This document shows, piece by piece, positions 34,676-43,443 of a stretch of 64,000 nt of DNA. The stretch covers positions 1-64,000 of the forward strand of contig NZ_JBHSGB010000010.1 of assembly GCF_042654345.1 (NCBI RefSeq), in the 5' to 3' direction. Position numbers and translations under genes: made by a program. Positions within the stretch are counted from its first letter, which is position 1, and the number at the start of each line of letters is the position of its first letter. The notes under the pieces were generated by a model. The model saw nothing but the letters and a program-made list of their open reading frames with translations. It made no database searches and had not been told where the DNA came from. This DNA comes from Pararheinheimera marina. Lineage in GTDB: Bacteria > Pseudomonadota > Gammaproteobacteria > Enterobacterales > Alteromonadaceae.

Positions 34676-35216
34676 TGTAATACACCGTTTTTGTGTGCTG
34701 TTTCAGTTCAATCAACTGCTGGTTTAAATCAGCCTGCATGCCTTTGCCGGAAATCTGAAAGCCATGTCCGAAGATGCGGACTTGTTCGGTGGATTGCAGC
34801 TGGTTGTCAGCAAGCAAAAGCTCCACCGCAGGCGTTTCGATGCGGGTAAACAGGGAATCCGGCGACATGCTGCGCAGTTCGACCCGGCGTTCCAGGATCA
34901 GTTTATCATCAGGATAAAGCACGGCCTGTTCACTTGTCACTTGCCACATGGCGGCTTTTTGCTGGTACAGGGTGTAAATGGGGTATTCAAACTGAATAAA
35001 GCCAAAGCGCTCAAAATGCTCCATTCGCTGCGCCCGGATTAAATCCGACAAATGACCTTCCTGGTCATACACAAAACGGGTCATGTTGGTCGCAATGAAA
35101 TCCGGTTGGTTTTCCTGAGCCTGTTGCACTTGCGGTTCCTGTTGTTGCATCAGCAGACTGAACATCACTGCAGCGCCAACCGCGACCAGTAGCCACCATA
35201 AAAATTGTTTAATCAT
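34662..35216 (-). CDS. lptC: LPS export protein LptC
   Basis: A 184-residue bitopic protein with one N-terminal anchor (FLWWLLVAVGAAVMFSLL, residues about 5-22) and a periplasmic jellyroll (FEYPIYTLYQQKAAMWQVTSEQA). It links LptB2FG to LptA. It overlaps kdsC by 4 nt and lptA by 14 nt. Confidence 0.93.
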   Translation of the reverse strand: MIKQFLWWLLVAVGAAVMFSLLMQQQEPQVQQAQENQPDFIATNMTRFVYDQEGHLSDLIRAQRMEHFERFGFIQFEYPIYTLYQQKAAMWQVTSEQAVLYPDDKLILERRVELRSMSPDSLFTRIETPAVELLLADNQLQSTEQVRIFGHGFQISGKGMQADLNQQLIELKQHTKTVYYNEDN

Positions 35217-35773
35217 GAACTGCTTCCGGAAAATTCGGCGAACTTACCCCGGCTGCACAGCAGCAAATCAGCAAGTTCCCGCACCGCACCAAAGCCGCCG
35301 GCTTTCACTGTACGGTAATGGGCATTTAACGCCAGATAAGGGTGAGCATCCTGTACGGCAACGGCAAGGCCGCAATGCTGCATAACTTGCCAGTCTGCCA
35401 GGTCGTCGCCAATAAAGGCAATTTGTGTTGTTTCGAGTTTGAGCTGTTGCTTAAGTTCGGCAAAGGCAGCCATTTTATCTTCCTGGCCCTGGTAGATATA
35501 AGGCACGGTCAGCGATTTCATCCGTTGCTCGACAATAGCGGAACGCCGGCCGGTAATGATTGCTACCTCAATACCCGACTGACGCAATGCTTTGACGCCG
35601 TAACCGTCACGGGTATGGAAGGCTTTCAGCTCTTCGCCGTCATTGCCTAAGTAAATGCGGCCGTCGGAGAACACGCCATCCACATCACAAATCAGCAACC
35701 GGATTGAGGCAGCTTTCTGCCATAACGCGTCAGTCACGGGCTGGTACATCTGTTGAAATAACGGACGCTGCAT
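35213..35773 (-). CDS. kdsC: KDO-8-phosphate phosphatase
   Basis: A 186-residue HAD phosphatase that makes free KDO for LPS. The nucleophile motif is ICDVDGVFSDG (Asp near residue 29 and 31), and HAD motifs II-IV are IITGRRS, the lysine region and FIGDDLADW. Its stop overlaps lptC by 4 nt. Its start shares one base with the kdsD stop. Confidence 0.96.
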   Translation of the reverse strand: MQRPLFQQMYQPVTDALWQKAASIRLLICDVDGVFSDGRIYLGNDGEELKAFHTRDGYGVKALRQSGIEVAIITGRRSAIVEQRMKSLTVPYIYQGQEDKMAAFAELKQQLKLETTQIAFIGDDLADWQVMQHCGLAVAVQDAHPYLALNAHYRTVKAGGFGAVRELADLLLCSRGKFAEFSGSSS

Positions 35774-36741
35774 TACAGAACTCCGGCTTTTAATAAATCA
35801 TGCATATTCAGCGCTCCTACCGGATGGCGGTTTTCATCGACCACGATCAGGCCATTAATTTTACGCTGTTCCATAATTTTTAAGCCTTCGGCTGCTAACA
35901 TCTGTGCATTGGCTGTGATGCAATTTTTCGTCATCAGTTGCTCTATTTTGGCCTGATGAATATCGATGTTCAGGTCGAGTACCCGCCGTAAATCACCATC
36001 AGTGAACAAACCTGCCAGGCGGCCCTGGTCATCGGCAATGCAGGTCATGCCCAATCCTTTACGGGAAATTTCCAACAGGGCCTCTTTCAGGCTAACGCTC
36101 TGATGCACACAGGGCAAGGCCTCGCCTTTGTGCATAATGTCGTCCAGCCGCAACAGCAGACGTTTACCCAAGCTACCGCCCGGGTGCGACAACGCAAAGT
36201 CATCGGCAGAAAAACCGCGGGCGTCCAACAAGGCGACTGCCAAGGCATCACCCATGGCCAGGGTGGCCGTAGTGCTCGCCGTAGGAGCCAGCCCCAGTGG
36301 GCAGGCTTCTTTTTCCACTTTGACACAGAGATGCACATCGGCCAGTGTTGCTAAGGTGGATTCAGGCCGACCCGTCATCGCTATCATTTTAATGCCACGA
36401 CGTTTTAACACTGGGATCAGACTGATCACTTCGCTGGTTTCGCCTGAGTTAGAAATGGCCAACACTATGTCACCGTCTATGATCATACCAAGGTCGCCAT
36501 GACTGGCTTCGGCCGGATGAACAAAAAATGCAGGGGTGCCGGTGGAGGCTAGGGTGGCGGCTATTTTATTGGCGATATGGCCGGACTTTCCCATGCCTAA
36601 CACAACAACACGGCCAGCCCCTTGAAATATTAAAGTGCAGGCCTCATTAAAGCGGGAATCAATGTACTGGGATAACTGAGCCACAGCTTCCGCTTCAATA
36701 CTCAGTACCTGCAGCGCGTGCTGACGAAAATCAATATTCAT
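35773..36741 (-). CDS. kdsD: Arabinose-5-phosphate isomerase
   Basis: A 322-residue enzyme converting ribulose-5-phosphate to arabinose-5-phosphate, the first KDO precursor. The SIS domain occupies about 30-175 (VVLGMGKSGHIANKIAATLASTGTP, HGDLGMI, ISNSGETSEV), followed by two CBS domains (about 205-320). It starts the leftward kdsD-kdsC-lptCAB run and is divergent from mlaF. Confidence 0.96.
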   Translation of the reverse strand: MNIDFRQHALQVLSIEAEAVAQLSQYIDSRFNEACTLIFQGAGRVVVLGMGKSGHIANKIAATLASTGTPAFFVHPAEASHGDLGMIIDGDIVLAISNSGETSEVISLIPVLKRRGIKMIAMTGRPESTLATLADVHLCVKVEKEACPLGLAPTASTTATLAMGDALAVALLDARGFSADDFALSHPGGSLGKRLLLRLDDIMHKGEALPCVHQSVSLKEALLEISRKGLGMTCIADDQGRLAGLFTDGDLRRVLDLNIDIHQAKIEQLMTKNCITANAQMLAAEGLKIMEQRKINGLIVVDENRHPVGALNMHDLLKAGVL

Positions 36742-37082
36742 AATTCAGACCTAGTAAGCAGTGCACCCAGCTGACCTTCTGTAAATCAGGCACATAGCGC
36801 TGATGTTAAGCCGGCATTCAGTTAAGTCTGGTCAGACTGCGAGCCCTTAAGTGACGGTATTTTCGGATGAATCTGGCTCAAATGCAAAAGATTCAAGGGC
36901 GTGGCAGCGGAATATTCGGTTTTAGCAAAGTGTTGTTACGAATTTTTGTAAACCTTTGACAGCTAAAACCCTTTACAATACCGGTCAGGGTTTTCGCCGC
37001 TTTGCTTGATGCGTTACGGCAGCAGCTGTATAGTGCGCGCCGCTTTTGGCTAAGGCTGCATCAGACTTTAAAGAGGAACTTT
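36742..37082. other. Intergenic region between kdsD and mlaF
   Basis: This 341-bp divergent gap contains no gene. It includes the mlaF promoter described separately and an AT-rich part near 36900-36980. A perfect TTGACA at 36956 has no correctly spaced -10. The leftward kdsD promoter is not obvious. Confidence 0.6.
37006..37034 (+). promoter_or_regulatory. Promoter of the mla operon
   Basis: TTGATG (37006-37011), 17-nt spacer, TATAGT (37029-37034). The start of transcription would be about 37041, which leaves a leader of about 40 nt to the GTG start of mlaF and argues against an in-frame ATG at 37002. Confidence 0.7.
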
Positions 37083-37886
37083 GTGTCAGATATTCTGGTA
37101 GATATTCAGCACCTTACCTTTAAACGTGGTGACAGAGTCATTTATAACGACCTGAATATGCAATTTCAGCGCGGCAAAGTGACGGCCATTATGGGGCCTA
37201 GCGGTATAGGTAAAACTACTTTATTGCGACTGATTGGCGGCCAGCTGAAGCCTGAACAAGGCCAGATTCTGATCAATGGCCTGGATATTCCTCAGTTAAA
37301 TCGTAAAGACTTGTACAAAGCCCGGCAGAAAATGGGCATGTTGTTTCAAAGCGGTGCTTTGTTCAGCGATATGTCGGTTTACGACAACGTGGCCTTTCCA
37401 ATTCGTGAGCACACTAAATTACCTGAGCAATTGATCCGCTTAATGGTATTGATGAAGCTCGAAGCGGTCGGTTTAAGAGGGGCGCGCGATTTAATGCCGG
37501 CTGAACTGTCTGGCGGTATGGCCCGACGCGCGGCGCTGGCTCGTGCCATTGCACTTGATCCTCAGCTGATTATGTACGACGAACCTTTTGCCGGGCAGGA
37601 TCCGATTTCGATGGGTGTGATAGTCCGGTTAATCCGTTCACTTAACAATGCACTGGGCCTGACTTCTGTCGTGGTGTCGCACGACGTTACAGAGGTAATG
37701 AGCATCGCTGACTATGTCTATGTGGTCGCTGAGCAAAGTATTATTGGTGAAGGCACGCCAGAACAATTGCGGCAGCATCCGTCTCCTTTGGTGCAGCAAT
37801 TCCTGCAAGGCGAAGCGGATGGTCCTGTGCCGTTCCATTTCAAAGCCGACAGTTACAGCACAGAGTTAATGGAGTCAGGCTTGTGA
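37083..37886 (+). CDS. mlaF: Phospholipid transport ATPase MlaF
   Basis: ATPase of the MlaFEDB inner-membrane complex, which moves phospholipids between inner and outer membranes to keep outer-leaflet asymmetry. The 267-residue protein has Walker A GPSGIGKTT, signature ELSGGMARR and Walker B LIMYDEPFAGQDP. Start GTG 37083 has AGAGGA 5 nt upstream and gives nearly the E. coli length (269 aa). The upstream ATG at 37002 precedes the promoter -10 and is rejected. It overlaps mlaE by 4 nt. Confidence 0.95.
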   Translation: MSDILVDIQHLTFKRGDRVIYNDLNMQFQRGKVTAIMGPSGIGKTTLLRLIGGQLKPEQGQILINGLDIPQLNRKDLYKARQKMGMLFQSGALFSDMSVYDNVAFPIREHTKLPEQLIRLMVLMKLEAVGLRGARDLMPAELSGGMARRAALARAIALDPQLIMYDEPFAGQDPISMGVIVRLIRSLNNALGLTSVVVSHDVTEVMSIADYVYVVAEQSIIGEGTPEQLRQHPSPLVQQFLQGEADGPVPFHFKADSYSTELMESGL

Positions 37887-38665
37887 TTCTGGATCAATTA
37901 CAAAAACTGGGGCAAAGCACTATTGCCAAAGTGCAAGGGCTGGGCAAAGCCGCACTGATGGTGTTCGGCGCCATACTGGCGATGCCGACGCCTCGTAAGA
38001 GTTTTCCGTTACTGCTGAAGCAACTTTATGTTGTTGGCGTGTTGTCACTGCTGATTATTCTGGTCTCTGGCCTGTTTATCGGCATGGTGCTGGCATTACA
38101 AGGCTACACAGTGCTGTCCAAATTTGGCGCTGAACAAATGCTGGGGCCTTTGGTGGCGCTGAGTTTACTGCGTGAATTAGGCCCAGTGGTGACTGCCTTG
38201 CTGTTTGCCGGAAGGGCTGGTAGTGCGCTGACCGCCGAAATCGGCTTGATGAAGGCCACTGAGCAGTTATCGGGGATGGAAATGATGGCGGTGGACCCAT
38301 TACGCCGGGTGATTGCGCCCCGGTTCTGGGCTGGCGTGATCAGTATGCCACTGCTGGCGATGATTTTCTCTGCGGTCGGTATTCTGGGTGGCCATCTGGT
38401 GGGTGTGGACTGGTTGGGTGTGGATGCAGGCGGCTACTGGTCCGCCATGCAGGCCAATGTTGATTTTCAGCAGGATATCGTCAACGGTTTAATTAAGAGC
38501 CTGGTGTTTGCATTTATTGTGACCTGGATAGCGCTGCACAAAGGTTTTGATGCAGTGCCAACGTCCGAAGGCATCAGTACGGCGACCACGCAGACCGTGG
38601 TGACCTCGTCACTGGCCGTCCTTGGATTTGATTTTGTATTAACAGCTTTAATGTTTGGTGGATAG
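37883..38665 (+). CDS. mlaE: Phospholipid transport permease MlaE
   Basis: A 260-residue inner-membrane permease with five helices and the family's LRELGPVVTALLFAGRAGSALTAEIGLMKATEQ block (near 98-130) plus VDPLRRVIAPRFWAG. GTG start overlapping the mlaF stop. mlaD follows after 3 nt. Confidence 0.96.
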   Translation: MILDQLQKLGQSTIAKVQGLGKAALMVFGAILAMPTPRKSFPLLLKQLYVVGVLSLLIILVSGLFIGMVLALQGYTVLSKFGAEQMLGPLVALSLLRELGPVVTALLFAGRAGSALTAEIGLMKATEQLSGMEMMAVDPLRRVIAPRFWAGVISMPLLAMIFSAVGILGGHLVGVDWLGVDAGGYWSAMQANVDFQQDIVNGLIKSLVFAFIVTWIALHKGFDAVPTSEGISTATTQTVVTSSLAVLGFDFVLTALMFGG

Positions 38666-38668
38666 AAC

Positions 38669-39136
38669 ATGACCTCGCGCAAAGTAGAAGTGTTAGTGGG
38701 TTTATTTGTGGCCCTGGCCATTGCAGCTTTTCTGTTGTTGTCGCTGCGCGTAGCCAACTCGGGTACTGCGGGTTCCGGCGAAACCTATTCGCTGTATGCC
38801 AAGTTTGAAAACATTGGTGGCTTGAAAGTGCGATCGCCAATCAAAGTGGGTGGTGTGGTGGTTGGCCGCGTGAAAGCGATTCGGCTGGACCCAACCGAAT
38901 ACGCCCCCGTGGTGGAAATGGAAATCAACAGCCAATACAACAATTTTCCGGAAACCAGCTCAGTCGCCATTCTGACTTCAGGCCTGCTGGGTGAACAGTA
39001 CCTGGGTCTACAGCCTGGTTTTATTGATGAAACTGTGTCTATTCTGAAAGACGGCGATGCGGTGGAAGACACCAAGTCAGCTCTGGTACTGGAAGAGTTG
39101 ATCGGTCAGTTTTTATTTAACAGAGGGAGCAATTAA
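38669..39136 (+). CDS. mlaD: Phospholipid transport MCE protein MlaD
   Basis: A 155-residue protein with one N-terminal membrane helix (VEVLVGLFVALAIAAFLLLSL) and an MCE domain (about 38-120; IGGLKVRSPIKVGGVVVGRV). It forms the hexameric ring on MlaE that contacts MlaC. Its stop shares a base with the mlaC ATG (TAATG). Confidence 0.96.
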   Translation: MTSRKVEVLVGLFVALAIAAFLLLSLRVANSGTAGSGETYSLYAKFENIGGLKVRSPIKVGGVVVGRVKAIRLDPTEYAPVVEMEINSQYNNFPETSSVAILTSGLLGEQYLGLQPGFIDETVSILKDGDAVEDTKSALVLEELIGQFLFNRGSN

Positions 39137-39804
39137 TGAGCAAAACCCTATTGAAACTGGTATGGCTGCCAGTGGTATTAATGCTGAATTTGGGGTCGGT
39201 GGCGCAGGCTGCTGACGTGCAGCAGTACAACGACCCGTCCAAAATGATGGAAGCCGTTGCCGACAAAACCTTCCGCCGTATTGCTGCGGACCAGGCCATT
39301 ATTCAGAAGGACCTTGAGCATTTACGCGTGGTGGTGAATGAGGAGCTGGTGCCTTATATTGACACCAGATACGCCGCTTTCCGCGTTATTGGTAACTACA
39401 TCAAACAAACCAGCGAACAGGACCGTGAAGACTTCGTTAAAGCCTTCACCGACTATATGGTCGGCACTTATGCGGGTGCTTTTACCCAGTACAAAAATCA
39501 GAAAGTGATTATCGAGCCAGCCAAAGTGGGGGACGGCCAGAAGATTATTTCGATCAAAACCCGCGTCGTTGACCCAGGAAAACCAGACATCAACATTGAG
39601 TTCAAACTGCGTCGTGTTAAGGACAGCGAGAACTGGTTGGTGTTCGATATGGTGGCTGAGGGAATTTCTTTACTGGACAGCAAACGCGCTGAATTAGGCT
39701 CAATGATCCGCCAGCAAGGCTTACCAAAAGTCACTGCTTTATTGCTGGAAAAAGCCAAAGCTCCTGTCGCTCCACTGATCAAGGACAGCAATGCTAAAGG
39801 TTGA
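39136..39804 (+). CDS. mlaC: Phospholipid-binding periplasmic protein MlaC
   Basis: A 222-residue protein with a signal peptide (1-23, cleavage near AQAAD) and the Ttg2D/MlaC fold (VNEELVPYIDTRYAAFRVIG near 72-91, DFVKAFTDYMVGTYAGAF). It shuttles phospholipids between MlaD and the outer-membrane MlaA, which is not in this window. Confidence 0.95.
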   Translation: MSKTLLKLVWLPVVLMLNLGSVAQAADVQQYNDPSKMMEAVADKTFRRIAADQAIIQKDLEHLRVVVNEELVPYIDTRYAAFRVIGNYIKQTSEQDREDFVKAFTDYMVGTYAGAFTQYKNQKVIIEPAKVGDGQKIISIKTRVVDPGKPDINIEFKLRRVKDSENWLVFDMVAEGISLLDSKRAELGSMIRQQGLPKVTALLLEKAKAPVAPLIKDSNAKG

Positions 39805-40111
39805 ACAACGTGAGCAGTTAGTGCTGCTGAGCGGTGTAATGGACAGGGACACAGTCCCTGCCCATTTTCCTTTTAAGTTACTGCAGAAACTGACTGGTGA
39901 AGTCTCCTTCGATCTGGCTGGCCTCAGGCTGGTTGATACTGCAGGTCTTGCCTGGTTACTGCATCAGGTGGCTGAAGGCAAAAAATTGGGGTTAACCATT
40001 CGTATGCTGAATGCGCCAGCGCAGTTAAAGACTTTGGCGGCTTTGTCAGACGTGGTATCTTTACTGCCTTTAGTCGACGGAGATGCAGGGCATGCAAACC
40101 CAACAAATTGA
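39791..40111 (+). CDS. mlaB: STAS-domain protein MlaB
   Basis: A 106-residue STAS protein that binds MlaF and stabilises the complex. The pattern VSFDLAGLRLVDTAGLAWLLH at about 35-55 carries the conserved D-T-A-G loop. It starts 14 bp inside mlaC and its end overlaps ibaG by 20 bp. Confidence 0.9.
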   Translation: MLKVEQREQLVLLSGVMDRDTVPAHFPFKLLQKLTGEVSFDLAGLRLVDTAGLAWLLHQVAEGKKLGLTIRMLNAPAQLKTLAALSDVVSLLPLVDGDAGHANPTN

Positions 40112-40349
40112 GCAGTTGTTACAAGAGCAGCTGCAACTGGCCGAAGTGTACGTCAGTGCCGAAGGCAACCATTACGCGGTGACCGCAGTGGGTGAGTGTT
40201 TTGATGGCGTCAGCCGGGTCAAACAACAGCAAATGATCTACGCTCCTCTGATGGGAGCCATTGCAGACGGCAGCATCCATGCCGTATCGATCAAAACTTT
40301 TACGCCCAGCCAGTGGCGTCGTGAAAAATTACTTAACCCTCCGGTGTAA
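40092..40349 (+). CDS. ibaG: BolA-family protein IbaG
   Basis: An 85-residue BolA-like protein, an acid-stress and iron-sulfur-linked factor that pairs with monothiol glutaredoxins. It shows VSAEGNHYAVTAVGECFDGVSRVKQQQMIYAPL and the conserved IHAVSIKTFTP near the end; the glutaredoxin-ligand histidine is in DGSIHAVSI. ATG 40092 aligns with the E. coli start (84 aa); a second ATG three codons upstream (40083) cannot be excluded. murA follows after 6 nt. Confidence 0.92.
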   Translation: MQTQQIEQLLQEQLQLAEVYVSAEGNHYAVTAVGECFDGVSRVKQQQMIYAPLMGAIADGSIHAVSIKTFTPSQWRREKLLNPPV

Positions 40350-40355
40350 CCCTAT

Positions 40356-41612
40356 ATGCAACAGTTTCTGGTTTCCGGCGGCGCCACCTTAAAAGGCGAC
40401 GTCGTTATTTCCGGCGCTAAAAATGCCGCTTTACCTATTTTATTCGCCACTATTCTGGCTGAGCAGCCGTCTGTACTGAGCAATGTGCCTGTACTGAAAG
40501 ACATTGATACCACCTTTAAACTGTTGCGTTTGTTTGGCGCTGAAGTATCCAGTGAAGGCCACCAGGTCATAGTGGACGCGACAGCCATCCATAATCAAGT
40601 GGCGCCTTATGAGCTGGTGAAAACCATGCGTGCTTCTATTCTGGCCTTAGGCCCATTACTGGCTCGTTTTGGCCACGCTGAAGTGTCTCTGCCTGGTGGT
40701 TGTGCCATTGGTGCCCGCCCGGTCAACCTGCATATTGACGGCCTGAAGAAAATGGGCGCCGACATTGTGGTTGAAAATGGCTATATCAAAGCCAAAGCCA
40801 GCCGATTGCAAGGTGCCCATATTGTGATGGATATGGTCAGTGTGACAGGTACTGAAAACCTGATGATGGCGGCCGTACTGGCGGATGGCGTGACTGTGAT
40901 TGATAACGCAGCCCGCGAGCCTGAAATCGTCGATTTAGCTAAGTACCTGAGCGCCATGGGCGCGCAGATTGAAGGCGCAGGCACTGACAGCATTCGGATC
41001 ACTGGCAAAGCCAAGCTGCTGGGTGCTGCCCATACCGTATTACCGGACCGCATTGAAACGGGTACTTTCCTGGTGGCTGCAGCTGTGACCGGCGGAGATG
41101 TCACCTGCCGCAACACAGACCCGACAGAACTGGAAGTGGTGCTGGAAAAACTGCGCGAAGCCGGTGCCGAAGTCACAACAGGTGCGGACTGGATCCGTCT
41201 GAATATGACAGGCCGGGTGTTAAAGTCAGTCAATATCAAAACAGTACCTCACCCTGGTTTCCCTACTGACATGCAGGCGCAGTTTACTGTGCTGAACGTG
41301 GTGGCTGAAGGCGTAGGTCTGGTGACAGAAACCATTTTCGAAAATCGCTTTATGCATGTGCCGGAACTGCAACGTATGGGCGCAGACATTCAGCTGGAAG
41401 GCAACACCGCCTTAGTGAAGCACAGTGCCAGCCTGACCGGTGCTCAGGTGATGGCAACAGATTTACGTGCATCAGCCAGTCTGGTGATTGCTGGTCTGGT
41501 GGCTCAGGGCCAAACCGTGGTGGATCGCATTTACCATATTGATCGTGGTTATGAGCAGATTGAACACAAGCTGCGTGGTTTAGGTGCGCAGATTGAGCGT
41601 ATTAATGGCTGA
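40356..41612 (+). CDS. murA: UDP-N-acetylglucosamine 1-carboxyvinyltransferase
   Basis: Commits UDP-GlcNAc to peptidoglycan synthesis by adding enolpyruvate from PEP. The 418-residue protein has the ISGAKNAALPILFA start, LPGGCAIGARPVNLH containing the active-site cysteine (near 115, fosfomycin target), and PHPGFPTDMQAQF. Length and order after ibaG match E. coli (419 aa). A strong terminator follows. Confidence 0.98.
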   Translation: MQQFLVSGGATLKGDVVISGAKNAALPILFATILAEQPSVLSNVPVLKDIDTTFKLLRLFGAEVSSEGHQVIVDATAIHNQVAPYELVKTMRASILALGPLLARFGHAEVSLPGGCAIGARPVNLHIDGLKKMGADIVVENGYIKAKASRLQGAHIVMDMVSVTGTENLMMAAVLADGVTVIDNAAREPEIVDLAKYLSAMGAQIEGAGTDSIRITGKAKLLGAAHTVLPDRIETGTFLVAAAVTGGDVTCRNTDPTELEVVLEKLREAGAEVTTGADWIRLNMTGRVLKSVNIKTVPHPGFPTDMQAQFTVLNVVAEGVGLVTETIFENRFMHVPELQRMGADIQLEGNTALVKHSASLTGAQVMATDLRASASLVIAGLVAQGQTVVDRIYHIDRGYEQIEHKLRGLGAQIERING

Positions 41613-41632
41613 ACCTAAGGGTTAGCTCGACA

Positions 41633-41664
41633 AAAAACGGCAAGTGTAGTCACTTGCCGTTTTC
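41633..41664. terminator. Terminator after murA
   Basis: CGGCAAGTG, loop TAGT, CACTTGCCG (41638-41646 with 41651-41659) flanked by six A on the left and TTTTCTTTTT on the right. It can also end the leftward gene at 41687. Confidence 0.9.
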
Positions 41665-41686
41665 TTTTTCACTGCAGCTAAAAGGA

Positions 41687-42247
41687 TCAATTGCTGCCGC
41701 TGTCGCAGTTGAACCCGGCGATATCCAGCCGTTTTTCGTGCTCACCTTCATAGTCCTTATGCTGGATAAGTAATTCATCACCTTGCTGCTGAAAGGTAAA
41801 TTCACCCAGCCAGTCGAGCGTTTCGATGGGTTGTAATCTGTAAAACCCGAAATCATCCCGGCAGATCAAACTGAAATGATGGTAGGACTTTGCCATCGCC
41901 CCCGCGTCTGCGGTGTAAACATGAATGGTGCCGCTTTCCCGGAATAAATCTGCTTTTGTACCGAAGATTAAATAAGACAGACAGACCAGGCTCAGCAGCA
42001 AGGCGTGGCAGAGGCCGATACAATAGGGGGCCATGTGCAGGTAAGACAAAGGGGATCGAAACCCGGTCCGATAGATCAGTATCGTGCCAGCAATAGTCAG
42101 CAGCATTTTTATCGGCACCAGAAAAGTGCTGATTTGGTACATCAGTTTAGGGCTATGCCAGGTCAGACTAAAGGTATTTCCCAGCCAAAGTGTTTCTGCC
42201 AAAGGCAGCAGGATCAGGCTATAGCCGAGTAACAACCTGCGGTTCAT
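41687..42247 (-). CDS. Membrane protein of unknown function
   Basis: A 186-residue protein with about four hydrophobic segments in the first 110 residues (LLGYSLILLPLAETLWL; STFLVPIKMLLTIAGTILIY; MAPYCIGLCHALLLSLVCLSYLIF) and a polar C-terminal domain of about 75 residues with two cysteines. I do not recognise the family. It lies alone between murA and degS in a position that is empty in E. coli. Confidence 0.6.
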   Translation of the reverse strand: MNRRLLLGYSLILLPLAETLWLGNTFSLTWHSPKLMYQISTFLVPIKMLLTIAGTILIYRTGFRSPLSYLHMAPYCIGLCHALLLSLVCLSYLIFGTKADLFRESGTIHVYTADAGAMAKSYHHFSLICRDDFGFYRLQPIETLDWLGEFTFQQQGDELLIQHKDYEGEHEKRLDIAGFNCDSGSN

Positions 42248-42282
42248 CAGATATCCATATCTTCATTGTGAATGCTGTCGTG

Positions 42283-43353
42283 TTAATTCAGTTCCTGAAT
42301 CACCACAGGGATGGTCAGGTTCTGCCCCTGGCGGTCCACCAGCATATTCAGTGTGGTATTGGGCGCGGTTTCGGCAATGATGTCGAGCGCATGGTGCACA
42401 CTGGACAGCTGAACGCCGTTTATCTGGCGCAGGATGTCGCCTGTTTTCATGCCGGCAATAGCGGCAGGGCTCAGCGGTTCGATGCCGGTGATACGCACAC
42501 CATACAGAGTTTGTGCGGTTGATATCAGTGGCTCGCCGGCCTGGTTCACCACAGGGTCACCACTGACGCCCAAATAACCACGGATCACCCGGCCATGCTG
42601 GATAAGTTTTTGCAGCACACTGTTGGCCAGTTTGTAAGGCACGGCAAAGAAAATGCCCTGAATATCCTGATTACGCTGGCGCTGAAAGGCGGCCGTATTA
42701 ATGCCCACCAATGTGCCGTTGCTGTTGATCAGCGCACCGCCTGAGTTGCCGGCGTTGATAGCGGCATCCATTTGCATAAAGTCGGCATAGCCGTTGGCAG
42801 GGCTCAGACCTGCACGGCCTGTCGCACTAATTACACCTTGAGTAATTGCCTGACCGAGGTTAAACGGGTTGCCGATAGCCAGCACCACATCGCCTACCTG
42901 AGGGTCAATACTGGCATCTTGTGGGATCACCGGTAAATTATTGGCCTCGACATAAAGTACCGCTAAGTCGGTCAGCTGGTCCTGGCCTATCAACACCGCA
43001 TCAAAGACCCGACCATCCTGCAGGGCAACAGAAATCTGATCGGCACCATAGACCACATGATAATTGGTCAGGATATAACCCTGAGCATTCATAATCACGC
43101 CGGAGCCCAGTTCCTGCCGCTGGATGGTGCGATTCTGGTACGAGCGAGGGTCTGTTGAGGTGGCTTTGGTATAGACATTCACCACAGCTGGCGCAGCAGA
43201 ACGAACGGCCCGGGCATAAGACACCGGTTCCGCTTTGGTTTGCACGCTGGAATTGGACAGAAATGATGCGTTACTGAAAAAAAACAGCCAGACCATGGCT
43301 GCTGCAAGACCGTAAGCAATACTGCGCAACAGACTGAGTAAAAATTTGGGCAC
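42283..43353 (-). CDS. degS: Site-1 serine protease DegS
   Basis: An inner-membrane-anchored periplasmic protease that starts sigma-E activation by cutting RseA. The 356-residue protein has one N-terminal helix (residues about 8-28), the chymotrypsin-like triad (His in ILTNYHVV, Asp in QLTDLAVLY, Ser in NAGNSGGALIN) and a single PDZ domain (about 250-340) that senses misfolded porin C-termini. It follows degQ. Confidence 0.94.
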   Translation of the reverse strand: MPKFLLSLLRSIAYGLAAAMVWLFFFSNASFLSNSSVQTKAEPVSYARAVRSAAPAVVNVYTKATSTDPRSYQNRTIQRQELGSGVIMNAQGYILTNYHVVYGADQISVALQDGRVFDAVLIGQDQLTDLAVLYVEANNLPVIPQDASIDPQVGDVVLAIGNPFNLGQAITQGVISATGRAGLSPANGYADFMQMDAAINAGNSGGALINSNGTLVGINTAAFQRQRNQDIQGIFFAVPYKLANSVLQKLIQHGRVIRGYLGVSGDPVVNQAGEPLISTAQTLYGVRITGIEPLSPAAIAGMKTGDILRQINGVQLSSVHHALDIIAETAPNTTLNMLVDRQGQNLTIPVVIQELN

Positions 43354-43405
43354 GGAGATTCAATAAAAAGTGAATAGTGTCAAAAGCATAACACTAAAAG
43401 TTTGG

Positions 43406-43438
43406 TTGCAGTAGCAAGCCACAGGCTTGCTACTGCAA
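43406..43438. terminator. Long hairpin between degQ and degS
   Basis: A perfect 15-bp stem (TTGCAGTAGCAAGCC, 43406-43420, with 43424-43438) and a 3-nt loop lie 6 nt after the degQ stop. On the minus strand it is followed by CCAAACTTTT, a weak tail, so it may reduce rather than stop transcription into degS. It may equally protect the degQ mRNA 3' end. Confidence 0.6.
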
Positions 43439-43443
43439 AATAG

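Noticed and set aside
36956..36979. A perfect TTGACA at 36956 as a promoter with TACAAT at 36974
   Set aside because: The spacer is only 12 nt, too short for sigma-70.
37002..37082. Upstream ATG 37002 as the mlaF start
   Set aside because: The promoter -10 lies downstream of it, and the GTG at 37083 has a good ribosome binding site and gives the family length.
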